From CAWUKT01 sp963923035 (GTDB taxonomy: Bacteria; Bacteroidota; Bacteroidia; J057; JADKCL01): a stretch of DNA of 64,000 nucleotides. The translations under genes and the position numbers were made by a program. The stretch is from the NCBI GenBank assembly GCA_963923035.1, contig CAWUKT010000007.1, positions 1 through 64,000 on the forward strand. The letters run 5' to 3'. The notes beneath the pieces were generated by a model that was given only the letters and a program-made list of their open reading frames with translations, was not told the origin of the DNA and did no database searches. Below, piece by piece: positions 18,435 to 26,631 of this stretch. Within the stretch, counting starts at the first letter, position 1. Each line of letters begins with the position of its first letter.

Positions 18435-18684
18435 TGCGATACACCTTTAATAAATGCAATTGGAGGAGTTCCATGAGACTCCCGAGGTGGACCTTGCGGA
18501 GGCCGTTGTCGGATTTGGTGATGACCAATCGACCCCGTTCCAACAGGTCCAGGTCGGTTTCTTCCAGGCCCACATCCGGCAGGAACCGGTTGACTTCGGG
18601 AAGTGTCAGAAATTGATGGAATGTCAAGGGGGGATTGGGACTCATGGAAGGAACGGTTTGGAATAAAAGAATGACCAGAGGCAT
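18412..18684 (-). CDS. Small hypothetical protein, possibly DNA-binding
   Basis: 90 residues (77 if the internal ATG at 18645 is used, which gives MSPNPPLTFHQFLTLPEV). The centre, FLTLPEVNRFLPDVGLEETDLDLLERGRLVITKSDNGLRKVHLGSLMELLQLHLL, has the helix-strand-helix rhythm of a small winged-helix or MerR-like protein, but no family motif is certain. It lies 91 bases downstream of the HTH gene and overlaps the following 82-residue gene. Likely cytoplasmic. Confidence 0.6.
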   Translation of the reverse strand: MPLVILLFQTVPSMSPNPPLTFHQFLTLPEVNRFLPDVGLEETDLDLLERGRLVITKSDNGLRKVHLGSLMELLQLHLLKVYRIEYEQRT

Positions 18685-18775
18685 AAGGTTGAATTATACA
18701 GTTGTGCAGGTTGGTGCAGAGGTTCGCTTTGCAAAAAGGAACCGGGAAGAATGGGAGAAAATGGACCGGGTATTT

Positions 18776-19087
18776 TCATTGGCCACCTCCCTCTTTCGTG
18801 GTGCTTTGGTCTATTTTTTTACTTCGTTTGCGTGCTGCTTTCTCTTTTTGAAATGCCTCCCCATACGGTTTCAGGAAGTCCGTATTGAGAAACAGCCCCA
18901 TTCGGAGCAGGTCGGTTGCGGTCCAGTTGCCCAGGTGAAGCATCCGTTCGAAGGTTGGGACGAGGAGGTTGAAGTGAGCGGCACAGGCTTCGATGGAAAT
19001 GTGTTGGGCCTTCATGGCCGCTTGAACTGCTTCGCCGTCGTGTGGAGTTTTGACGTCCACTCCTTCATTCGTTTTTTCCTTGCTCAT
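18776..19087 (-). CDS. XRE-like helix-turn-helix protein
   Basis: 103 residues from the ATG at 19087, which follows a GGGAGGAAGGG ribosome-binding site 5-6 bases upstream; longer in-frame extensions are ignored for that reason. Residues about 17-70 (EAVQAAMKAQHISIEACAAHFNLLVPTFERMLHLGNWTATDLLRMGLFLNTDFLKPY) follow the layout of small Bacteroidota XRE-type HTH proteins that end with LxxxxxLNxDFFxxY. The C-terminal tail is highly basic (KEKAARKRSKKIDQ). Probably a DNA-binding regulator or phage/plasmid-type repressor heading a three-gene unit. It is preceded by an unusually structured upstream region. Confidence 0.72.
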   Translation of the reverse strand: MSKEKTNEGVDVKTPHDGEAVQAAMKAQHISIEACAAHFNLLVPTFERMLHLGNWTATDLLRMGLFLNTDFLKPYGEAFQKEKAARKRSKKIDQSTTKEGGGQ

Positions 19088-20080
19088 TTCCCTTCCTCCC
19101 TTCCCTGAAAATCGAAAAATGGCCGGGGTATCGCTGCCCTCGCGGAGTGGGCGTCCAGGCGGAAGGGTTGAAGATGTAGTAAACAGATAGGGAGATTCCC
19201 GCCTTCGAGGGTAGATACCCCGGCCCGGTGCCGCCAGGAAACGATACTGGCAGCGTGCCAATCAATAAACAGAGAGAACTTTTTCGCGCGTTCACAGGCC
19301 CCGAACGGTTCAAGTTCAGGGAAATGGTGCGACAGGCGATATGTTGAGGTGCAGGTCGTCATACACCAGGGTTTAGCTTTTGGGGTTGCATACGTTTTAC
19401 TTTGCTGTCCAAACAAACCGGGAAAGCGGGGGCGGCGCACCTGAAAATGAACAGTCCGCCCCCTTGATCAACATTACAGCGGAGGTGGTGGATCAGATAG
19501 ATTGTCAAGGATAGAAAAGAATCCACCTCCATCTCTCAAATAGCCAAAAGGGCGGCATTCAAAAACGCACAGCCGCCGACCAACTACTGTTACTTCAATC
19601 AGATTCGCAGGTTGGATCAAAGGACTCCTCGTCGGGAGCAGCCGAAGCCACTCCCGATCCCCTCATTTGGGAAGGAGTTCCCATATTTCGTTGTTGCATA
19701 CCTTTCCCGGGCCACCAACAGAGCAGCCAAGGAGGGGAGTTTCGAATTGCTACATACTCCACTCCCCCCGGTTTTTGTCAAGTGGGCTGCACGAGAAATG
19801 CCAATACGGTACGGATTTCCCGGCAGCGCCAGAAAGAACGGTCTATTATGTTTTGTTCAAATAGCCCCCGACCATCGGCGAGGCGGTCAGGTCGGGGCGG
19901 CGGCTGTTCCCAGGGGTATTTTTAGTCAGCTTGGACAAGGGAGACACTTTGTGTCAACCGCCGTTTGATTGCGTGGACAATATGGAAAGACTGAATTTTG
20001 ATGCAAAATCTGACTTTTGTAATTTGAAATGAATTCAAAGGTACAGCGACGTAAGCCCTTGACAATCTGAGCTGTCGAAT
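19088..20080. other. Non-coding block rich in inverted repeats
   Basis: 993 bases without a convincing gene. Besides the nested hairpin at 19121-19225 it holds a series of separate stem-loops: 19232-19250 (GCCAG/CTGGC region), 19428-19463 (GGGGGCGG/CCGCCCCC), 19481-19530 (GGAGGTGG with bulge/ATCCACCTCC), 19551-19577 (GGCGGC/GCCGCC), 19734-19767 (GGGGAGT/ACTCCCC) and 19866-19897 (CCCCGACC/GGTCGGGG). The frame at 19612-19968 lacks any protein-like pattern. This could be the leader of the HTH gene plus decayed sequence or small RNA genes. Confidence 0.5.
19121..19225 (-). other. Nested long-range hairpin upstream of HTH gene
   Basis: Three collinear helices: GGCCGGGGTATC (19121-19132) with GATACCCCGGCC (19214-19225), CCCTCG (19137-19142) with CGAGGG (19206-19211), and AGGCGG (19157-19162) with CCGCCT (19199-19204), the last extended by A-T pairs around a bulged C. 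On the minus strand it ends 34 bases before the ATG at 19087, so it would sit in the 5' leader of the HTH gene. It could be a cis-regulatory RNA, an independent small RNA, or a DNA-level element. No known riboswitch recognised. Confidence 0.45.
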
Positions 20081-21544
20081 ATGAGTAGTGAAAAACGGAA
20101 CGTCCAGAGAAGGCTCTTTTTTCTGGTAAAAGACTTAACCACCCATGAACATGGGCTGGTAATTTCTTACCTAAAATCTCTGAACTATCGCCAAAGTAAC
20201 TTTTGGAAATTGTTCCAACTCATTCTGAAATCTAAAGATGAAGCTGCCTTTCAGAAAAGCCTACAACAATCAAAGGAGTTGAGGAATTCGTCCCGGTATT
20301 TGGTCGAGAAAATCATAGAGGGTTTGATGGCGGATGTCGAGTCGGAATTTCACCGATTTGCCTTCATTGAAAAGGCCATCGAAAAGGGGTTCATTCAATT
20401 GGCAAAAGGAAGAGTCAAACAGCTTTTTTCTTCCAGCCAAGCCAAAGTTTCATCAACATTTCTCCGCTCCCTCCTTGAAAGTGCAGTGCTCCTCGAAAAG
20501 GATTTTGGAATTGCAGGACTGACCGAGGAAGCGCCTATTCCCTATCTGGAGGTATTGGATGACTGTAAAACCCAGGCCAGTTCCGCCTATTATGCCGAAT
20601 ACTTCAAAAATGCGATCAAATGGAACACGGACGATCGCTTGGCCTTGTTCAACCTTCCGAACCCCATACAGGGCTACAAGTCAGACTTCCCGGAAACCCA
20701 ACTGAGCATATACAACGGCTGGAGAAACAGGTTCTTGGTCGGCTTTGATTATGGCTCTGCGATGGAAATCCAGTCTAAAATCGTCCAATTGATTTCGGTC
20801 TACCCCTCAATTCTACCCGAAAGCCGGAAGCTGAAGGAAAGTTTCAGGCTGACGTCAATGCTGATGGCGGCGGGACGGTTTGAAGAAGCGCAACAAAGCC
20901 TGATGGAGGTCGGAGCATTGGAATTGAAAAACGACCTGTTGGAGCCCAAATTGCTGGAAGACTGGATCAAATATTCCCTTTTCTTCTGCGCCTGTTCAGG
21001 GAATACAGCATTGGGGCAGAGGATAATCCGAGATTTTCAGAAGAACATGGACCTGTTTTCGGGGAAATGGAAAGCCCTCCTGTACCTGGCCGTGATTGTC
21101 GTTGAAATCTACCAGGGCAGTTGGGACGATGTGGTTTTATGGGCGGGCAGACTTCAAAGACTGAAAACAAAGGCGCTTGTCAATATAGATTGGGTCCCAT
21201 TGGTGGCCAAGTTCATCGCGTATTCGGAACGGGGAGAGGAAAAATTGGCGACCCATCAATTGAAGGAATTATCAACAATGGCTGCCGAAATAGGGAATCC
21301 TTATCTGAATCAGATAGTCAAAACGTTCCAAGAACTGCAAAGTACCTCCTTCCCCACTTCCCGGACTTTCGCTTCGATATTGGCTGATTTGGAGAGTTGC
21401 CTGGAGTCCCAGGAAGCAAGCAGGTACGCCAATTATTTCGACATTACCTTCTGGATTGAGGCCATAGCCAATCAGTTGGAACCTTCCAAATGGCTCCAAA
21501 GCGAACATGCCAAGCCGATCTTCAATTTCGCTGCCGTTTCCTAA
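20081..21544 (+). CDS. Helical cytoplasmic protein, unknown family
   Basis: 487 residues, no signal peptide or membrane helix. Sequence is almost all amphipathic helix (RRLFFLVKDLTTHEHGLVISYLKSL at the N-terminus; LLAQ-type helical hairpins such as LKESFRLTSMLMAAGRFEEAQQSLMEVGALEL further on), resembling degenerate TPR solenoids. Size, helical layout and N-terminal rhythm recall the 492-residue protein at 5805-7283, but I could not line up clear identities, so homology is uncertain. It converges on the small secreted protein gene with a gap of 5 bases. Function unknown. Confidence 0.68.
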   Translation: MSSEKRNVQRRLFFLVKDLTTHEHGLVISYLKSLNYRQSNFWKLFQLILKSKDEAAFQKSLQQSKELRNSSRYLVEKIIEGLMADVESEFHRFAFIEKAIEKGFIQLAKGRVKQLFSSSQAKVSSTFLRSLLESAVLLEKDFGIAGLTEEAPIPYLEVLDDCKTQASSAYYAEYFKNAIKWNTDDRLALFNLPNPIQGYKSDFPETQLSIYNGWRNRFLVGFDYGSAMEIQSKIVQLISVYPSILPESRKLKESFRLTSMLMAAGRFEEAQQSLMEVGALELKNDLLEPKLLEDWIKYSLFFCACSGNTALGQRIIRDFQKNMDLFSGKWKALLYLAVIVVEIYQGSWDDVVLWAGRLQRLKTKALVNIDWVPLVAKFIAYSERGEEKLATHQLKELSTMAAEIGNPYLNQIVKTFQELQSTSFPTSRTFASILADLESCLESQEASRYANYFDITFWIEAIANQLEPSKWLQSEHAKPIFNFAAVS

Positions 21545-21549
21545 GCGTT

Positions 21550-21846
21550 TCAGAGGTCTTCCTCGATCAGGACAATGGCCAAACCTCCTCCATCACTTTC
21601 CAAAACCCGCACTTCATATCCATTTTCCAATTTCTCCACCTCCATCCTTCCTTCCGCATAGGCTTCCCGAACTTCACAACCTGTGAGGTTGCATTGCCCC
21701 GCAATAGCTTCTACCAACTGATCCAATAGCCGTGGATCAATGTCCTGTGATTCGGTGACTTGGGGAATTGGAGCGGCGTGGTTAGACTGTACGCTCCCAG
21801 TGAAGGCTACAAAAGCCACCAGCGCAATGAGTGTTTTTAATTTCAT
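21550..21846 (-). CDS. Small secreted hypothetical protein
   Basis: 98 residues. Signal peptide (MKLKTLIALVAFVAFTGSVQS), then an acidic mature part (DIDPRLLDQLVEAIAGQCNLTGCEVREAYAEGRMEVEKLENGYEVRVLESDGGGLAIVLIEEDL) with one likely disulphide (CNLTGC). The final two strands (GYEVRVLESDGGGLAIVLIEED) look like a beta hairpin. Not recognised. Reads away from the large non-coding gap upstream and ends 5 bases from the convergent 487-residue gene. Confidence 0.65.
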   Translation of the reverse strand: MKLKTLIALVAFVAFTGSVQSNHAAPIPQVTESQDIDPRLLDQLVEAIAGQCNLTGCEVREAYAEGRMEVEKLENGYEVRVLESDGGGLAIVLIEEDL

Positions 21847-22346
21847 CTCCCTTTAAATTTTGGCCCGGAGGCCCGTCTCTGTATTGGTGCCACAATGCGC
21901 CATCGCTTGACCTCGTTGGAACAAAGGACAAGTGGAGGGACTCCCCCAGACAGGGAGTTCCTATCGACGATTCAATTGCGGTACTGACTAAAAAATACCA
22001 TTGGTAATATACTACTTTGGGAAGTTCGACCTACTACACCTCCGACCGGAGAAGCACCAATCACCAAGAACGTTATGGGGGTAAAAGGCAGGAAAAAAGC
22101 GTCCTATTTTAAAGCCTTGTGATCTACTTTTAAGGACAGTACCCATCCTTTAAATTCATGCCAACTTTCTGATTATCATACTTCTCCACAGTTAGAAAGG
22201 AGCTAGAAAAAACCGAGACCGTCTCCTTAACTCTTTGACTACTATCCACTTGAAACAAGCCCTCTCGCTTCATTTGGGAACAATCCCACCTGGTTACAGG
22301 TTTTCCGAGGGACGTTTACGATATTTGCCCACAAATAAGGAGTGCA
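21847..22346. other. Intergenic region before sufE
   Basis: 500 bases with no convincing reading frame. It holds an imperfect hairpin at 21937-21961 (GGGACTCCC/GGGAGTTCC) and, just before sufE, GATATTTG at 22320-22327, a one-mismatch match to the TAnnTTTG box, followed by AAGGAG near 22337 as a likely ribosome-binding site for the ATG at 22347. No good TTG upstream of that box was found. Confidence 0.45.
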
Positions 22347-22760
22347 ATGAGCATCGACGAGATACAAAATGAAATCATTGAGGAGTTTGAGTTCATGGAG
22401 GGGTGGGAAGACAAATACAAATACATCATCGATCTGGGCCGGGACCTCGCGGATTACCCGGAGGCCTTCCGGGACGATCAGCACATCGTCAAGGGGTGCC
22501 AAAGTCGGGTCTGGCTGCACCAGGAGAGCGATGGGGACAAGCTGAATTTCTTCGGAGACAGCGACGCCCTCATCCCCAAGGGATTGATTTCCCTCCTGCT
22601 GCGGGTCTATTCCGGCCAACCGGCGTCTTCTATCGCGGCCACCGAACCGTATTTCATCGACCAAATTGGTTTGTCCCAGAACCTCACCCCGACCCGTACC
22701 AATGGGTTGTTCTCTATGGTGAAGAAGATCCGGGAACAAGCCGCCCACCATTCCGCCTGA
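22347..22760 (+). CDS. sufE: SufE family cysteine desulfuration protein
   Basis: 137 residues, close to the usual length of SufE. SufE accepts persulfide sulfur from the cysteine desulfurase SufS on its active-site Cys and passes it to the SufBCD scaffold for Fe-S cluster assembly. The active-site motif is clear: HIVKGCQSRVWL with Cys51, and the N-terminal IIEEFEFMEGWEDKYKYIIDLGRDL is typical. The stop is 4 bases before the start of the aminotransferase gene, so the two are likely cotranscribed. SufS/SufBCD are not in this window. Confidence 0.93.
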   Translation: MSIDEIQNEIIEEFEFMEGWEDKYKYIIDLGRDLADYPEAFRDDQHIVKGCQSRVWLHQESDGDKLNFFGDSDALIPKGLISLLLRVYSGQPASSIAATEPYFIDQIGLSQNLTPTRTNGLFSMVKKIREQAAHHSA

Positions 22761-22764
22761 CCCC

Positions 22765-23967
22765 ATGATGTCTCCCCGCGAACTGTTCCTGCGCCACGTC
22801 GCCCAAACCTCGGAATTTCCCATGTTGGTGGAAGTCGCCCGGGCCGAAGGGGTCTACCTCTATGGCCCCGATGGCAAACGCTACCTCGATCTGATTTCGG
22901 GCATTGCGGTCTCGAATGTGGGGCACTGTGCGCCGGAGGTGGTCCAGGCGGTGCAGGAGCAAGCGGCCCGCTATATGCACACCATGGTTTACGGTGAATT
23001 CGTGATGTCGCCTCAGGCCGAGTTGGCGGGGGCGCTGACGGAACGGCTGGGAGAAGGATTTGACCGGGTCTATTTTGTGAACAGTGGCTCCGAAGCCTGT
23101 GAGGGGGCGCTCAAATTGGCGAAAAAGTTCACCGGCCGGACCCAATTGCTGGCCTTTCATGAGTCCTACCACGGCAGTACCCACGGCGCATTGAGCGTGA
23201 CCGGGGCTCCGGACCTCAAAGAGGGCTACGGGCCATTCTTACCGGGAGTGAACTTCCTCCATTTCAACGACGGAGCCGATCTGGCGAAGATCACCGAGGA
23301 AACGGCTGCCGTGATCGTGGAACCGGTGCGGGGCGAGGCCGGCGTGGTGCCGGGCCACCCCTGTTATCTCCGCGCCCTGCGGGAACGTTGTACCGAGGTG
23401 GGCGCCCTGCTCATCTTCGACGAAATTCAATGCGGCATGGGCCGCACCGGGCATTTGTTCGCCCACCAATCCTACCGGGTCCGCCCCGATATCCTGCTCC
23501 TCGCCAAAGGCATGGGCGGGGGCATGCCCATCGGCGCCTTCATTGCCCGCGAGGAAATCATGTCCAAACTCGTAAAAGATCCCGTTCTGGGCCATATCTC
23601 TACCTTCGGCGGTCACCCTGTCAACTGTGCGGCGGCCCTGGCTTCCCTGCGGAAGATTGAAGGTGAGCGGCTGCTGGAAAAAGTCCCAGTGCTGGAAGGC
23701 ATCATTCGGGACAAACTGGACGTGGCCGAAGTCAAAGAGATTCGCGGTCGGGGGCTGATGTTCGCGGCTGAGATCGGCGACTTCGATCAGGTCCTGGCGA
23801 TCATCCACCGCTGTGTCGACCACGGACTGATTACGGACTGGTTCCTGCATTGTGATACGGCGGTGCGGATTGCGCCGCCGCTGACGATCACGCCCGCAGA
23901 GCTGGCGGACGGCATAGATGTCCTCGTGGAGGCCATCCAAACCATTGTGGCCGGCGTGCCGGCTTAG
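22765..23967 (+). CDS. Class III pyridoxal-phosphate aminotransferase
   Basis: 400 residues, the length of ornithine/acetylornithine-type aminotransferases. Motifs: G-x-x-YLDLISGIAVSNVGHCAPEVV at the N-terminus, VYFVNSGSEACEGALKLAKKFTGR (PLP phosphate binding), FDEIQCGMGRTG (Asp that binds the pyridine nitrogen) and LLAKGMGGGMPIGAF with Lys248 as the Schiff-base lysine. It transfers an amino group from an omega-amino donor to 2-oxoglutarate; substrate cannot be fixed from sequence (acetylornithine, ornithine or related). In Bacteroidota such genes often follow sufE-like or household genes. The 3' end overlaps the convergent DUF3050 gene stop by 4 bases. Confidence 0.9.
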   Translation: MMSPRELFLRHVAQTSEFPMLVEVARAEGVYLYGPDGKRYLDLISGIAVSNVGHCAPEVVQAVQEQAARYMHTMVYGEFVMSPQAELAGALTERLGEGFDRVYFVNSGSEACEGALKLAKKFTGRTQLLAFHESYHGSTHGALSVTGAPDLKEGYGPFLPGVNFLHFNDGADLAKITEETAAVIVEPVRGEAGVVPGHPCYLRALRERCTEVGALLIFDEIQCGMGRTGHLFAHQSYRVRPDILLLAKGMGGGMPIGAFIAREEIMSKLVKDPVLGHISTFGGHPVNCAAALASLRKIEGERLLEKVPVLEGIIRDKLDVAEVKEIRGRGLMFAAEIGDFDQVLAIIHRCVDHGLITDWFLHCDTAVRIAPPLTITPAELADGIDVLVEAIQTIVAGVPA

Positions 23968-24734
23968 GCCACCGGCACCTTGAGTTGGGCGTAGGTTGCG
24001 TCCCAAAACCGGATCCGCTGCCGGATCGATTCCCGGGCCACCTCCGTCGCCGCCTGCCATTTCTCCTCCTTTTCCCCACACAATTCTGCGACCATCTTCA
24101 GCGACAAGGGTCCGTGGTGATCCCCGTCGACCTCAATGTGCCGTTCGAAATAATAGCGGAGTTTCGGGAGCTCCAGTGATGCGAAATGGGGTCCGTCCAG
24201 GATGCGGATGAACAGCTCGGGGATCAAATCTTCCCGGCCAAAGGTGAATCCAGCCGCGATTTCGTGGGCCTGTCCCCGCTCAATGAGCCGGAAATTGTAG
24301 CGGACGAATTCCTTGATGCGCGGATCGATGGCCTCTGCTTCGATGCGGTCGGCAACATTCGCCCCGGCCCTGAGATCGGCAATGAAGGCCTTGATCGGAG
24401 CCGTATTCGCACCGATTTCTTCCATCGCTTCCACATACATGGTGAAATGGCTGCGGACCTTTCCCTCGGCATCTTCGTCGCTTTCTTCGCCCAATACGAT
24501 TTCGTTCACGAAGCGGACCAACTCGGGGTGATCGGAGGGCAACCAGGGCGTTTGGGTCCCGGCGAGGGTGTGTTGGAGGGACTTCAGGAGGGACATGAAG
24601 TCCCAAACGGCGTAGACATGGTGCTCCATGAAGGTGCGGACGTCGCCGAGGGTTCGCAGGGCACCATAAATGGGATGGCCGTAGAGGTCTTGTTTGGGGG
24701 CTTGGATATGGGTTTGAAGGGTGGAAATGTTCAT
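23964..24734 (-). CDS. DUF3050 heme-oxygenase-like fold protein
   Basis: 256 residues from the ATG at 24734 (MNISTLQTHIQAPKQDLYGHPIYGAL); an ATG at 24770 adds 12 residues, neither has a Shine-Dalgarno. The pattern HPIYGALRTLGDVRTFMEHHVYAVWDFMSLLKSLQ, later GREDLIPELFIRIL and YYFERHIEVDGDHHGPLSLKMV, is that of DUF3050, a helical family related to heme-oxygenase-like diiron proteins; the His and Glu residues in EHHVYAVWDF and ERHIEVDGDHHG are candidate metal ligands. Substrate unknown. Cytoplasmic. Convergent with the aminotransferase gene. Confidence 0.85.
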   Translation of the reverse strand: MNISTLQTHIQAPKQDLYGHPIYGALRTLGDVRTFMEHHVYAVWDFMSLLKSLQHTLAGTQTPWLPSDHPELVRFVNEIVLGEESDEDAEGKVRSHFTMYVEAMEEIGANTAPIKAFIADLRAGANVADRIEAEAIDPRIKEFVRYNFRLIERGQAHEIAAGFTFGREDLIPELFIRILDGPHFASLELPKLRYYFERHIEVDGDHHGPLSLKMVAELCGEKEEKWQAATEVARESIRQRIRFWDATYAQLKVPVA

Positions 24735-25072
24735 GGGTTTGGGGTTGGGATGGTCGCCCGGGGTAGTCATCAGGGGCGACGATAGTGGTTCAATGCTTGT
24801 TCAACGGCAGGGAAGAGCGGAGGTTTGTCCCCAGCCGACCAAGCGACCTCAGGGCTCCATTGAGGGACCGCAAATCGCTCCTGGGAGGTGTAAAGGGCGC
24901 TTTTTTGTGGGGCTGATATTTATCAGTTCTCCTTCCAGCCTTGTTTTCCCGTCATTTTCCCCGGCTTTTCTTCCTTTTCTCCCTGATCCGCCCTTTTCAG
25001 GCTGAACTTTCGTCCCCTTCAGACCGTTAAATGAACTGACACCCCTTGTGTCGCTGTATTCTACGATACTCC
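24735..25072. other. Intergenic region before ABC1 kinase gene
   Basis: Divergent spacer of about 340 bases. It includes a perfect 14-bp palindrome CTGATATTTATCAG (24913-24926), a pyrimidine-rich run (about 24925-25010) and a small hairpin GACAC/GTGTC just before the likely start at 25073. No gene seen; promoters of both flanking genes should be here but no clean match to the Bacteroidota consensus was found. Confidence 0.4.
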
Positions 25073-26398
25073 ATGGACGAAAATAAAAAGCCGCAGGTCT
25101 CGATTCCTGCCACCAAAATCCAACGGGCAGCCCGCTTTGCCCGTACCGGCGCGAAAGTTGGACGGAACTACGCCACTCACTATACGAAGAAACTTTTCAA
25201 CCGGGACCTGGAGCGTTCTGAGTTGGACAAGAAGAATGCCGACGATATTTACGACGAACTGAGCAAACTGAAGGGCAGCGCGCTGAAGCTGGCCCAGATG
25301 ATGAGTATGGACAAGGGGATGCTGCCCCGGGAGTACGTGCAAAAGTTCGCGAATGCGCAGTACAGTGCGCCGCCGCTGTCGGGGCCGCTCGTGGTGAAGA
25401 CCTTCCGCCAGCAATTCGGGAAGGGACCGGACGAGCTGTTTGACGAATTTGATATGGAGGCGAAGCATGCGGCGTCCATCGGCCAGGTCCACCAGGCCAA
25501 GAAGGACGGTAAGACCTTTGCAGTGAAGGTGCAGTATCCGGGGGTGGCGCAGTCGGTGAAATCGGATTTGCGGCTGGTGAAGCCCATCGCGGCCCGCTTT
25601 ATGCGGGTGAAGGAGCGGGACCTGGCGCCGGTATTCGGAGAGGTCGAGGAGCGCTTGTTGGAAGAATGTGATTACCGGTTGGAGCTCGAGCGGGGGACGG
25701 AAATTGCCCGGGCCTGCGCCCATATTCCTCACCTGGCCTTCCCAACGTATTATCCTGAATACAGTTCCGATCGGGTGATTACCATGGATTGGTTGGAGGG
25801 CCAGCACCTCCCGGAGTTCATGGCGGGGAATCCGTCCCAGGAAATCCGCAATCAGATCGGCCAGACGCTCTGGGATTTCATCAATTTCCAGATGCATGAA
25901 CTGGGCAAGGTCCACGCGGATCCCCATCCGGGCAACTTTTTGATGACGCCGGACGGCAAGTTGGGCGTGCTGGACTTTGGCTGTGTAAAGGTGGTCCCCG
26001 ATGATTTCTACCGGGCCTATTTCTCGGTCATTCACCCCGACGTCCGCCACAACAAGGAGCGCCTGCTGGAGGTGACCTATGCGCTGGAATTGCTGAGCCG
26101 GGAGGACACGGAGAACCAGGTGGAATTTGTGCTGGGCATCCTCGACAAGTTTTTGAGCTTGGTGGAGCAGCCCTTCAATGAGGAGTCGTTTGACTTCGGC
26201 AACGATGCGTACATGGACTCCTTGTACCAGTTTGGGCTAGAAGTGGGTCAGATGAGTGAGGCGCAAAAGAATGCCGGTCGCGGGTCAAAGCACGCGATTT
26301 ACATCAACCGGACCTTCTTTGGCCTGTTCACCCTGTTGAATGACCTGAAGGCTGTGGTGAATGCCAGCGATAAGTATATCCTGCAGATGGAACTTTGA
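25073..26398 (+). CDS. ABC1/UbiB (AarF) family atypical kinase
   Basis: 441 residues from MDENKK at 25073 (an upstream in-frame ATG at 25046 gives an unlikely Cys-rich leader). ABC1/UbiB proteins are protein-kinase-like ATPases linked to isoprenoid quinone or lipid metabolism. Motifs: the signature helix KLKGSALKLAQMM (67-78), A-rich loop KHAASIGQVH (131-140), VAIK-type Lys152 (FAVKVQYPG), catalytic loop VHADPHPGNF (280-289) and DFG (301-303). No C-terminal membrane helices, unlike UbiB of proteobacteria. Odd points: the KxGQ motif reads KLAQ and the AAAS loop reads HAAS. Monocistronic by context. Confidence 0.9.
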   Translation: MDENKKPQVSIPATKIQRAARFARTGAKVGRNYATHYTKKLFNRDLERSELDKKNADDIYDELSKLKGSALKLAQMMSMDKGMLPREYVQKFANAQYSAPPLSGPLVVKTFRQQFGKGPDELFDEFDMEAKHAASIGQVHQAKKDGKTFAVKVQYPGVAQSVKSDLRLVKPIAARFMRVKERDLAPVFGEVEERLLEECDYRLELERGTEIARACAHIPHLAFPTYYPEYSSDRVITMDWLEGQHLPEFMAGNPSQEIRNQIGQTLWDFINFQMHELGKVHADPHPGNFLMTPDGKLGVLDFGCVKVVPDDFYRAYFSVIHPDVRHNKERLLEVTYALELLSREDTENQVEFVLGILDKFLSLVEQPFNEESFDFGNDAYMDSLYQFGLEVGQMSEAQKNAGRGSKHAIYINRTFFGLFTLLNDLKAVVNASDKYILQMEL

Positions 26399-26631
26399 GG
26401 AGGTCGGAGGATGCCTGAATTCGTTTTTAGGATCACTTTATCTACCCATCACACTACAATAATAATTCTCGATAAAAACTACCTTGGAAGAGGTCCGGTC
26501 TACTCCACTTCTTCGTTTTGCCGGTTTGAAGTTGGTTGCGTGGAAAGTTCGCATTGTGACGCTTGAGCAAGGTGGTTATATTATAGGCCTCTTGTGATAA
26601 TCCTCCGGGACCAGAAAGCAAATGTCCCAAC

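Noticed and set aside
19612..19968. 118-codon frame in the hairpin-rich spacer
   Set aside because: Arg/Pro/Gly-rich, no domain or start site; overlaps stem-loops.
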